33,467 nt of DNA, from contig JAEUUX010000140.1 in assembly GCA_016787295.1 (NCBI GenBank), positions 1 through 33,467 on the forward strand, in the 5' to 3' direction. The notes below the pieces were generated by a model, which worked only from the letters and a program-made list of their open reading frames with translations, did not search any database and was not told the origin of the DNA. The DNA comes from Chitinophagales bacterium. Lineage in GTDB: Bacteria; Bacteroidota; Bacteroidia; Chitinophagales; UBA2359. Positions 16,564 through 24,572 of the stretch are shown piece after piece. The translations under genes were made by a program, and so were the position numbers. The first letter of the stretch is position 1; each line of letters begins with the position of its first letter.

Positions 16564-18114
16564 TTATTTGCTACTAAAATGTGCTATAGGAACAATAATT
16601 TCCTCTAATGAAATACCTCCATGCTGGAAAGTATTGCGGAAATAATTGACATAGTAGTTATAATTGTTGGGATAAGCAAAAAAGGTGTCTTCCTTTGCAA
16701 AAATAAAAGTTGAACTCACGTTGGGCGTGGGCAGTTTGACATCAGAAGGACGACGGAACTCCAACACCTCTTTGTTGTTGTACTGCAAATTTCTGCCATG
16801 TTTGTAGCGCAAATTAGAAGTTGTTTCGCGGTCACCTACCACTTTTGAGGGGCGCTGTACGCGCACTGTACCGTGGTCGGTCGTGAAAATAAGGTTGATT
16901 TTTCGGTCTTCTAAACGGCGCAAAGCCTGCCACAAAGGTGAGTGCAAAAACCAAGAACGGGTAATAGACCGATAAGCGGCTTCGTCACTTGCCAGTTCCT
17001 TCAGCACTTCCATCTCGGTGCGAGCATGTGAAAGCATATCCACAAAATTATAGACAATAACATTTAACTGGTTGGTCAACAAATTGGTGATATTGTCCAC
17101 CAGACTGTTGCCATCGTTGTTGTTCGTAATTTTGATGTACTTATACTTCATATCGTTACCGGTTCGACGCAATTGGTCGGCAAGAAAATCGTCTTCATAC
17201 AGGTTTTTTCCACCTTCGTCAACATCGTTTTTCCATAAATGAGGAAAGCGTTTTTCAATATCCAACGGCATTAAACCCGCAAAAATCGCATTGCGGCTAT
17301 AGTGAGTAGATGTGGGCAAAATGCTGAAAAAAGTGTCTTCCTGCAAAAACCGAAAACATTCTGATATAATAGGTTGTATAATTTTCCACTGGTCGAAGCG
17401 CAAATTGTCTATCACAATAACAAAATTAGGTACGTTGGCTTCTAATTTTGGGAAAATTTTATTGCGAAACAAGGTATGCGACATGGTAGGCGCTTTTTGT
17501 TTGCCCTGAATCCAGTCGGCGTAATTTTTGACAATAAATTTGCAAAATTCGGTATTGGCATCGGCTTTTTGGTTCGCCAAAACTTCGCGCATTTCTATGG
17601 CTTGGTTGCTCTCCAATTCCAACTCCCAATACACCAATTTTTTGTACAACTCTATCCATTCGTGATAATCGGAGGTGGATTGTATATCAGCAAAAATTTT
17701 CATGAACTCTTGTTGATACTTCGAAGTCGTAGCAGCCGACACCAAGCGTTGTGAGTCGATAATTTTTTTGAGGGTCAACAACACCTGATTGGGATTAACA
17801 GGTTTTATCAAATAGTCGGTAATTTGAGCACCAATGGCAGATTCCATCACGTTTTCGGCTTCGTTTTTGGTAATCATCACCACAGGCAAATTGTTGTTAA
17901 TGGCTTTGATGCGTGGCAAAGTTTCTAAGCCCGTGATACCGGGCATCGATTCGTCTAAGAACACAACATCGAAAGACTGCTCGCGCGCTTGTTCAATGGC
18001 ATCGTGTCCGTTGCTCACCGCAGTCACGTCATAGCCTTTGGTTTGAAGAAACATAATTTGGGGCTTCAACAAATCAATTTCGTCATCTGCCCACAAAATT
18101 TTGATGTTTGACAT
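16564..18114 (-). CDS. porX: T9SS response regulator/phosphodiesterase PorX
   Basis: PorX is a two-component response regulator of the type IX secretion system. The 516 residues comprise an N-terminal receiver (Asp10/Asp11, phospho-acceptor Asp54 in VVFLDES, Lys104 in LIKPVNP), a helical linker, and a PglZ-type alkaline phosphatase-superfamily domain (about 215-516). Candidate metal or catalytic residues are VIDN (Asp236), PTSTHYSRNAIFAG (about 267-280), VDMLSH (Asp359, His363), TTDHG (Asp413, His414) and QHGG (His498); all look intact. In studied relatives PorX works with kinase PorY and sigma factor SigP to control T9SS genes. No PorY is adjacent. gldB is the next gene on the same strand. 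Confidence 0.95.
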   Translation of the reverse strand: MSNIKILWADDEIDLLKPQIMFLQTKGYDVTAVSNGHDAIEQAREQSFDVVFLDESMPGITGLETLPRIKAINNNLPVVMITKNEAENVMESAIGAQITDYLIKPVNPNQVLLTLKKIIDSQRLVSAATTSKYQQEFMKIFADIQSTSDYHEWIELYKKLVYWELELESNQAIEMREVLANQKADANTEFCKFIVKNYADWIQGKQKAPTMSHTLFRNKIFPKLEANVPNFVIVIDNLRFDQWKIIQPIISECFRFLQEDTFFSILPTSTHYSRNAIFAGLMPLDIEKRFPHLWKNDVDEGGKNLYEDDFLADQLRRTGNDMKYKYIKITNNNDGNSLVDNITNLLTNQLNVIVYNFVDMLSHARTEMEVLKELASDEAAYRSITRSWFLHSPLWQALRRLEDRKINLIFTTDHGTVRVQRPSKVVGDRETTSNLRYKHGRNLQYNNKEVLEFRRPSDVKLPTPNVSSTFIFAKEDTFFAYPNNYNYYVNYFRNTFQHGGISLEEIIVPIAHFSSK

Positions 18115-18196
18115 AAATAGATAACTTATTATTATGGTGTAAAAAAATCGTTGTTAGGTTTAAGCAACTTAATTAGCTGCATACCATAGCTGCCCA

Positions 18197-18204
18197 CAAA
18201 GGTA
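18197..18204 (-). promoter_or_regulatory. Putative -7 promoter box for porX
   Basis: TACCTTTG on the minus strand, 82 bp before the porX ATG at 18114. A TTTG lies 12-16 bp further upstream, shorter than the ideal spacing. Confidence 0.45.
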
Positions 18205-18299
18205 TAGAAAAAACAGCAAACAAACAAAAACCGTCTAACTAAACTCGCCTTTTTAACAGTTTTTTTTGACTCTTTAACGGATTTTAAAGTTTGGCGTGC

Positions 18300-19334
18300 C
18301 TATTTGGGTTTGTATTTGCTCATCTGCAACAGTTTTTGTGCATCGTTCATGCTCATTAATTGTTCAAACGTAAGGTCGGGGTTTTGACTCATCAAACGAC
18401 GAATAATCTGCCAACCTACCCAGACACCCACGCGTCCGGGCGATTCGGGCGGCATACCCGAAGTGGTTGGTGCTTCGTTGAGCATTTTGCGAAATTCGCG
18501 CGCTTGGGTACTAAACAACAAATCTTTTTCGGTCAAAAATGCCCAGATTTGTGGCTCGTTGTGTTGACACCATTCCACCTGTTTTTGGGTATAACCAATT
18601 TTCAAGCTATCGGGTGTGTCGGGCAAAACGAGGTCTAAGTAATAGAGCATTTTCCCCTCCAAAATCATTTGGTCTAACAATTTGTTGGGTGGATTATCAG
18701 TACCATAAATCCCATTGATGTAGGCTTTCATGGTGTTGGGAACAAGGTAGGCGGGTTCGCAGCGGCGACGAATATAATAAGGCATTTGGTCTCCGATAGA
18801 ACGATAATAGGGAAAGTTTTCGCCCAAAAACATGTCCAAATTGAATGCCAAAATAGAATCGGTCAAGGTGAACGAAGCAGGACCAAAAGCAGAAATGTGG
18901 CTAATCAATTGTGGGTAAGTTTGTTTGGGCAAATAGTAGCGCGAATACTGAAAAGCATGGTTAAAATCCCGTCCCACCGCTTCTAAGTTGGGGAAAACGC
19001 GTTGCACTGTATCATACAAATGGCGCATATCGGGGTCTTTGAGAAAATGCAATAGGTTTTCGGTTTGTTTGGGCGTGTTGGGTGCGCCAAACCCCATGAT
19101 TTGTCCTACAAAAAGCGGGTAAAATTCGGGATATTTTTGTGCTAAGGCAGCCATGGCGGGCGCTGCTTGGTTCGTATCGATGGCAAATAAATCTTTCTCA
19201 AAACGCTGTATTTTCAGGTCGGTTTTGATGTGTGATACTGATGGTTTGGGTGGCACAAAATCGCTTGTTTCGTTGGTGCAGGCAGGTAATAGAAATAGGA
19301 AAAACAAAGGCAATAAACCCACAAAGGATTTCAT
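18300..19334 (-). CDS. gldB: Gliding motility lipoprotein GldB
   Basis: GldB is an essential lipoprotein for gliding and T9SS function in Flavobacterium. From the ATG at 19334 the protein has 344 residues; the longer frame adds only six residues (MYMNMS) before MKSF. The signal peptide MKSFVGLLPLFFLFLLPAC ends in a lipobox with Cys19. The mature part shows KIQRFEKDLFAID, a DPDMRHLYDTVQRVFPN region, and the C-terminal PPESPGRVGVWVGWQIIRR (about 297-315) characteristic of GldB. It is encoded 186 bp upstream of porX on the same strand, a functionally sensible neighbour. No metal-binding HExxH motif is present. Confidence 0.92.
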   Translation of the reverse strand: MKSFVGLLPLFFLFLLPACTNETSDFVPPKPSVSHIKTDLKIQRFEKDLFAIDTNQAAPAMAALAQKYPEFYPLFVGQIMGFGAPNTPKQTENLLHFLKDPDMRHLYDTVQRVFPNLEAVGRDFNHAFQYSRYYLPKQTYPQLISHISAFGPASFTLTDSILAFNLDMFLGENFPYYRSIGDQMPYYIRRRCEPAYLVPNTMKAYINGIYGTDNPPNKLLDQMILEGKMLYYLDLVLPDTPDSLKIGYTQKQVEWCQHNEPQIWAFLTEKDLLFSTQAREFRKMLNEAPTTSGMPPESPGRVGVWVGWQIIRRLMSQNPDLTFEQLMSMNDAQKLLQMSKYKPK

Positions 19335-19466
19335 CGACATGTTCATATACAATGCTTAGTTTTGATGGTTTTTGTTGGAGATAATTTGGTAATGATAACG
19401 TTTTTGTGGTGAAATTAGTGTGTTTTTAGGATTATTTTTTGTTATAACAACTTTATTTTGTGCAAA

Positions 19467-20096
19467 TTATTGTTTTACGAAAAGATAAGGTCCTGCTGTA
19501 GCTCCCCATACTTGTTGTTTTTTTTCGTCAAAACCCCTATCCCAACTTTCCAACTGTTGGGCAGAGATGGTTACTTGCGAAGTAGCGTATTTTGCACCAC
19601 GCAAACTACTTTCGCAACTGCCCAGATGGGTTTCGCCAACATATTTATCTCCTTCTTTGTGCAGCCATACCTCACAACCTTTGCGCTGCACCAACGAATC
19701 GGGAGTCAATTGTGCAAAAGCTATGGGATTTTTGTATTGTTGAATGTAACGTTGTGGTGTTTTGAGTTCATATACTTCGCTGACAAAACCTTTTTCGGCA
19801 ACTGCCACTCGATAGATTCGCTGTCTATATGGTTTGTCTAATTTGCCCGCCATAGCTTGTTCAACGTACAACCAATGTCCATCGGAGCGTTTTTGCCAAA
19901 TACGGTGCATTTCGAGACTAATATGGAAATAGTTGGTGTCTCTTTGAGATTGGGCAAGGGTATTGTATGAACCTTCCATATAGCGCAACAATTCTTCTAC
20001 ACTACCTTTGTTGTGGGAGTTCCGCGACATCTGAGACGAACAACTCCACCAACCAATGCTTAACAACAAACCCACCAAAAAATAATATTGCTTCAT
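19467..20096 (-). CDS. CpcT/CpeT-family lipoprotein
   Basis: A 209-residue probable lipoprotein (signal segment MKQYYFLVGLLLSIGWWSC, Cys19). The mature domain has the CpcT/CpeT signature: MEGSYNTLAQSQRDTNYFHI, MHRIWQKRSDGHWLYVEQAM, PYRQRIYRV and a late CEVWLHKEGDKYVGET...GSCESSLRGAKYAT. In cyanobacteria this fold attaches phycobilins to phycobiliproteins; here no phycobiliprotein is seen and the organism is presumably non-photosynthetic, so chromophore lyase activity should not be assumed. The CWW/Cys pair may form a disulfide. It stands 132 bp from gldB and 30 bp downstream of a retropepsin-like gene on the same strand. Confidence 0.88.
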   Translation of the reverse strand: MKQYYFLVGLLLSIGWWSCSSQMSRNSHNKGSVEELLRYMEGSYNTLAQSQRDTNYFHISLEMHRIWQKRSDGHWLYVEQAMAGKLDKPYRQRIYRVAVAEKGFVSEVYELKTPQRYIQQYKNPIAFAQLTPDSLVQRKGCEVWLHKEGDKYVGETHLGSCESSLRGAKYATSQVTISAQQLESWDRGFDEKKQQVWGATAGPYLFVKQ

Positions 20097-20126
20097 CTGG
20101 GATAAGAAATTTATTGTTTATGGGAG

Positions 20127-21251
20127 TTATTTCTCCAAATGCAGTTCGTTGGTTTTATTGTTGATAGACCAGCGCGAAAATTGGTTGAGAAAAGATTGTC
20201 CCAACAAAAGGTCTGTTTTTGCGTTTTCTACTACTGCCACTTCCACGTCATTGACCACATAATTACCCAATTGTAGTTCGGGCAATATGAACCGATGGCA
20301 AGTGACCGATGTGCCGTCTGCCAAAGTATAGGTGCGGTCGCTAAGATAGTCTTCGGAGTAGATAAATTCATCTAACAACAACTGTCGTTCCAATTTGGAA
20401 TCAATCATCACACTACTCGCCCCCGAATCGATAAGAAAATAGCGCTCCTTGTCCCCTATTTTCAATTTTACGCGCCCAACTTTTCCTACCATCATAATAG
20501 GGATATTTTCTTCTTTGGGTCCTGTGATAGTACTTTTGATAGACAATTCCGTTTCATTATCATCGCCACTCGCCAAGCTATTATCTCCTACGAGAAAGAG
20601 CGTCGCGCAAGGCACAATAACTTCGTTGAACACGATAGAATTTTGGTCTTCTAATTGGCTAAGATCGCTAAAGGATAAGTTTTTTTCTATTATTTTCTCA
20701 AAAGTACAATTACAATAACTTACGCCAGCTTCTTCCGAAATTTCGAGATTACCTTCGGCGATTTCTTTTTTCATGGCTCCGATACAACTTGTCATATATT
20801 CTTCTCTAAAAGAAGTCAACATATTACTACTACTGTCATCGTTTTGTTTTTTTGCTGTCGTGTTTTCTGCCGAATTACCGAACAGTGTATTGTTACTCAT
20901 ATAGCATTGCATCAATTGCACTTTAGCATCGGGCGGCAACATTGCTATGGCTTTGCTATAATCAGGTTCTTCTTCCACAATAATTTGCAGCATATCGACC
21001 ATAGTTAGATTTTCGGTAATTACCTCAAAAACGCATTCACACATAGCTTGCACGTCTTCTATGCCTTCGGCTTGGGCTGATGTCTTAGCTCCTTCGGCAC
21101 AAGCCTTTATAATATCGGCTTTATTACCGATTTCCAGACCATCTTTGAGATAGTATTTGTTGGGGTCGCGCTTGGCAGGGTCTTTTTCAATCTCCTGACT
21201 TTGGACAACAAAAGAGAGCAAACACAATAGAAAGGTAAACAATTGTTTCAT
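20127..21251 (-). CDS. Exported retropepsin-like aspartic protease with two Cys modules
   Basis: A 374-residue protein with a signal peptide (1-18, ending VVQSQ). Two related N-terminal modules follow: C51, C71, C73, C116 and C156, C180, C182, C215, each with the pattern Cys - about 20 - Cys-x-Cys - 30 to 45 - Cys, and each with an EN/KNL(T/S) segment. A spacer leads to a C-terminal retropepsin-like domain (about 255-374) with the catalytic DSGAS (Asp275), a flap-like region LADGTSVTCHRFILPELQLG, and DLLLGQSFL. Such clan AA enzymes act as dimers; the fold fits one half. The two Cys modules look duplicated and I do not recognise them. Likely periplasmic or surface-located; substrate unknown. 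Confidence 0.85.
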   Translation of the reverse strand: MKQLFTFLLCLLSFVVQSQEIEKDPAKRDPNKYYLKDGLEIGNKADIIKACAEGAKTSAQAEGIEDVQAMCECVFEVITENLTMVDMLQIIVEEEPDYSKAIAMLPPDAKVQLMQCYMSNNTLFGNSAENTTAKKQNDDSSSNMLTSFREEYMTSCIGAMKKEIAEGNLEISEEAGVSYCNCTFEKIIEKNLSFSDLSQLEDQNSIVFNEVIVPCATLFLVGDNSLASGDDNETELSIKSTITGPKEENIPIMMVGKVGRVKLKIGDKERYFLIDSGASSVMIDSKLERQLLLDEFIYSEDYLSDRTYTLADGTSVTCHRFILPELQLGNYVVNDVEVAVVENAKTDLLLGQSFLNQFSRWSINNKTNELHLEK

Positions 21252-21281
21252 TATTCGTTTGTTTTAAGTTGATTAGTAGCA

Positions 21282-21313
21282 CAAAATTAGCGTTTTTTTG
21301 TGGTTACACCAAA
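21282..21313 (-). promoter_or_regulatory. Putative promoter of the retropepsin-like gene
   Basis: On the minus strand TTTG (21310-21313), 20 bp, TAATTTTG (21282-21289), 30 bp before the ATG at 21251. Confidence 0.6.
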
Positions 21314-21350
21314 TTATGTCCTGAATTGGTGTAAATAATCGGTAAAAACA

Positions 21351-21382
21351 AAAAATGCCACCTATAGAAAGGCAGCATTTTT
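21351..21382 (-). terminator. Terminator after the SlyD-like gene
   Basis: AAAAATGC and GCATTTTT form an 8-bp stem with a 16-base loop, 25 bp past the stop of the isomerase gene; on the minus strand a T-rich tract follows. Confidence 0.6.
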
Positions 21383-21406
21383 ATAGGGTTATGAATTTGA
21401 CACGTC

Positions 21407-21916
21407 TTAATGGTGGTGATGTCCGCCAGGACCGTGAGCATGACCATGTGCGAGTTCTTCGAGGCTAGCAGGACGCACATCCACTACACTACCTTTGAAA
21501 TGAAGGTCGACACCCGCCATTGGATGATTGAAATCCATTGTTACACTATTGTCATCAACAGCCGCAATGACACCTTCGAAGTATTCGCCGTCGGCGTTTT
21601 GCATAGGTAACATATTACCCACTTGCAACATTTCCATATCAAGCGAGCCGTCTACCATAAAAGTATTCAAAGGCAAAGCAACTATTGCGTCTTCTTGGTA
21701 AGGACCATAAGCTTCGTCTCCTTCTAACAAAAATTCAAAAGAATCGCCTACTTTGAGACCCATCAATTGTTCTTCGAATTGAGGCAACAATTGTCCTGCT
21801 CCAAATAAAAATAGAAATGGCTCGTGGTGGTTCACCACTTCGATAACCTCTCCCGTTGCACTACCATCGCGCAAGGTGTAGGTAATGGATACAACGGTTT
21901 TTTCTGCGATATTCAT
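21407..21916 (-). CDS. SlyD-like FKBP-type peptidyl-prolyl isomerase
   Basis: A 169-residue FKBP-type prolyl isomerase and chaperone of the SlyD class. The FKBP core flanks an inserted IF domain: FLFGAGQLLPQFEEQLMGLKVGD (about 35-57), EAYGPYQ, VDDNSVTMDFNHPMAGVDLHFKGSV (about 119-143). The last 17 residues are His-rich (HAHGPGGHHHH), the nickel/zinc-binding tail typical of SlyD. No signal peptide, so cytoplasmic. It is monocistronic with its own terminator. Roles in metal handling and protein folding are inferred from the family. Confidence 0.93.
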   Translation of the reverse strand: MNIAEKTVVSITYTLRDGSATGEVIEVVNHHEPFLFLFGAGQLLPQFEEQLMGLKVGDSFEFLLEGDEAYGPYQEDAIVALPLNTFMVDGSLDMEMLQVGNMLPMQNADGEYFEGVIAAVDDNSVTMDFNHPMAGVDLHFKGSVVDVRPASLEELAHGHAHGPGGHHHH

Positions 21917-22081
21917 TATCTGCTTTTAAAAATGTAAAAAAATAATAGTACCAGCAAATGAGCATTGCCCAAATTGGCTGTAGTATGTTTATTGTTATGT
22001 CAATAGAAAATTTATCAATGTTGTAATTACAAAAACAACTCTCCAAATAAAACCATTAAAATGCTTTGTTTTTGCATTTTG

Positions 22082-23608
22082 TTATTTGGGAGGTATAACT
22101 ACTTTATAACGTCCAATCTTTTGTTTGCTTATGTTATTCTGTTTTGAAAGTATAGAGGCTTGAGGGTTTGTTCTAATTTGTTTGAGTAAATCAAGGTTTC
22201 TTAGATACGTAACTTCTTTGTCATAAGTATCTCGGTCGTTGGTGTTCATAGCCGAATAAATATCAGCAGGCGACAATTCTTTATCGTTCATGCCTGCAAT
22301 AATAATTCGTTTTTGAATGGGACTTAATTCAAAATCACTAAACAGCCGCAAAAACTCCTCTTGTATGGGCGTAAACACCGATTTATTGAACAATGTTACT
22401 GTGAACCAAACCGTATTGGAATACAATTTAGGTTTTTGGAGTTCGTTTTGTTGCATCAATGTAAAGATACGCTTCATGCCCTCGCCCATTTCACGCATTA
22501 CTTTATTTATTTTTAAAGTAGCTGCTATTTTGGCGTTTCGTGAATCGTGGCGATTGTCCAATGCTTCTAAGTCTTGTACTGTGAGCGTAGAAAGCAGGGC
22601 ACCAGGACTTTTAATTTCCATTCGGTCATTATAAATATGCACCTCAATACCGCGTCCTTCTACTGCATAATCTCTGTGAGCTATAGCATTGACAAGGGCT
22701 TCTCTACACGCATCTTCGGGATAAATAAATTTTTGTTCAAATTGGGCGTTTGCAGTAAAAATTGTTTGCGATGCTAAGTATGGGCGCATCGTTTCCCATG
22801 ATTTGAATATCAACTCATAGATATTGCCTTGCACAGACTCATCACTAATTACATTGTATTGTTCGCCCGATAACAATGCTGTTCCTGCTATTTTAATATA
22901 GCGTATTTGACAACGCGGGTGCCATCTTTGAATGTCTTTGGCGAACAATAATACGGCTGCTTTGGTAAGGCGAAGTCCATTAGTAGCATATTGTGCCAAT
23001 CCTAAATGCTGCAAATATCTTTCAACAGTATAACCTTTCAGATAGTTATCTGCCAAGGATTGCAGTAAAGGAAAATCTAAGTCTGCTACTGTCGCGCCAT
23101 CAACAAACTGCCTGTCATAAACTCTTGAATTGATCTCTTGTTGGTCAAATTGCAGTTTTTTAACATTAGCGGGTACTGTCTGACGTTTTTCATTGCGACG
23201 CATTACCCTGCCATCACGAAGCTGATATATTTCGGAACTACCTTTGTCCACCTGAAAAAAACAAAATAATCTTTCCTTCAATAACGGTTTTTAATTTGTA
23301 AACAATTGGCAGTTGTTGTCCTTCAAAAATGTGTGTTTGGGGAGCATTGAGCATCATTTCAATATCTTCGTCCGAATGTGGCACACCTGTTATAGTGGTA
23401 TCATCTTCCACACCGATTATTATTTCGCCTCCGTCAGTATTAGCAAATGCCACCAAATCTTCTGTAATATCCTCGCATATTTTTTTGGCAAGACGTGGTT
23501 TTTTGTTATCAGGCTTTCCCTCCAACGCAGATTTAAATTCCCTAACATCGCTTTCGCCAACAAGAATAGAGTTTTTATCCTTTCCTGTAAAATCAATATT
23601 TCCGTCAT
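22082..23608 (-). pseudogene. AlbA_2/HATPase_c_4 (Schlafen/RecG-like) protein broken by two homopolymer frameshifts
   Basis: The pieces assemble into one ~508-residue protein. Frame one starts MTEILILQERIK (ATG 23608); a T5/A5 run at 23572-23576 then shifts the match to another frame: NSILVGESDVREFKSALEGK...FANTDGGEIIIGVEDD, an AlbA_2 domain. At a run of seven (23255-23261, T7 on the coding strand) the match returns to the first frame: QVDKGSSEIYQLRDGRVMRRNEKRQTVP. The rest has CREALVNAIAHRDYAVEGRGIEVHI and RNAKIAATLKINKVMREMGEGMKRI, the HATPase_c_4 module, and a winged-helix-like end. Ends share a frame; only the middle is displaced. One A gained and one T lost would restore it. Decay, phase variation or sequencing error are all possible. 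The family is found as DNA-binding ATPases in accessory loci. Confidence 0.82.
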
Positions 23609-23722
23609 TGCATTACTTTGAGGGTTTTCATACATACCAATGCTACTTTCACAGTTTTTGCATTGGCTACGAATAGGCGAACAACAAAATTACTTGCTAC
23701 CATTGCAGCCAATTTTCCGCCG

Positions 23723-23730
23723 CAAAGGTA
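23723..23730 (-). promoter_or_regulatory. Putative -7 box for the AlbA_2 gene
   Basis: TACCTTTG on the minus strand, about 115 bp before ATG 23608; a TTTG lies upstream but 13 bp away, short of ideal spacing. Confidence 0.4.
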
Positions 23731-23792
23731 CGGAATATTTTGGCAAATACGATATTTATGTGCCTATAATTTAGCATTCGCCAAAAAAGTTC

Positions 23793-23800
23793 TACCTTTG
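23793..23800 (+). promoter_or_regulatory. Putative -7 box for the M23 peptidase
   Basis: TACCTTTG lies 31 bp before the GTG start at 23832, supporting that start. Confidence 0.5.
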
Positions 23801-23831
23801 CCCTTTCTTTTTATTCTAATTTATCTGTTTA

Positions 23832-24509
23832 GTGTCCAAGTTATTAGCTATTTTAGCGGCACAGCAAAACAATGTTGCGCCAATTGTGCCTTTTGAGCAA
23901 CAATATGACAAAATTGTTGAACTACATTTTGCAGCGAACGAATCTCTGTTTGCCGACCAAGACCTAAGCAACCCATACACAATGGAACATTGTATTTCAC
24001 AATATCTCCGCCAACAAAATGCTCGATATGGTGCAGGTGGTTATGGTGTGTTGCGTGCCATTTATGGACGGAGTTCCTTGTTTGATGGCGAAGCCGAAGC
24101 ACGCCGTTTCCACATTGGTTGCGATATTTTTGGCGAAGCGGGCACCCCTGTTTTTGCACCCATAGCAGGCAAAATCCATAGCTTTGCAGACAACCCAGCT
24201 TTGGGCGATTATGGTGCAACAATTATCCTCAAGCATACACTTTCGGGCGAAGTATTTTATACTTTGTATGGACACTTGGCTCGCACCGATTTGGACAGAC
24301 TTGTTGTGGATATGTCTGTAGAACAAGGGCAACTTTTCGCGCATTTCGGAACCATCGAAGAAAATGGCAATTGGTCGCCACACTTGCATTTCCAAATCAT
24401 CGCAGACATTGGCGATTATTGTGGTGATTATCCGGGGGTCTGTCGCTACTCGGAGCGCGAATGGTATTTGCAAAATTGTCCAAATCCTGTTTATTTGCTG
24501 CCTTGGTAA
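23832..24509 (+). CDS. M23-family (LytM) metallopeptidase, no signal peptide
   Basis: A 225-residue zinc peptidase of the LytM/lysostaphin family. The fold spans about 90-190: HIGCDIF (His94, Asp98 zinc ligands), GTPVFAPIAGKI, YGHL (His148) and SPHLHFQI (His184, His186). All catalytic residues are intact. The start is GTG at 23832; the next in-frame Met is about residue 51, inside the protein, and a promoter box sits just upstream. The first residues MSKLLAILAAQQN are not an obvious signal peptide, so cell-wall access is unclear. A C-terminal CPNPVYLLPW ending is Cys-containing. It ends next to a long bidirectional terminator. Peptidoglycan is the usual substrate. Confidence 0.9.
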   Translation: MSKLLAILAAQQNNVAPIVPFEQQYDKIVELHFAANESLFADQDLSNPYTMEHCISQYLRQQNARYGAGGYGVLRAIYGRSSLFDGEAEARRFHIGCDIFGEAGTPVFAPIAGKIHSFADNPALGDYGATIILKHTLSGEVFYTLYGHLARTDLDRLVVDMSVEQGQLFAHFGTIEENGNWSPHLHFQIIADIGDYCGDYPGVCRYSEREWYLQNCPNPVYLLPW

Positions 24510-24556
24510 AAAACAACTTCGCCCTTTCTGCACAGAGAAAAGGGCGAAGTTGTTTT
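24510..24556. terminator. Bidirectional terminator
   Basis: AAAACAACTTCGCCCTTT (24510-24527) pairs perfectly with AAAGGGCGAAGTTGTTTT (24539-24556), 18 bp, shared by the convergent M23 and subtilase genes. Confidence 0.92.
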
Positions 24557-24572
24557 TTTTATAGCAACCGTT

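Noticed and set aside
19467-20096. Evidence that the organism is a phototroph
   Set aside because: A single CpcT/CpeT-fold lipoprotein without phycobiliproteins does not indicate photosynthesis.
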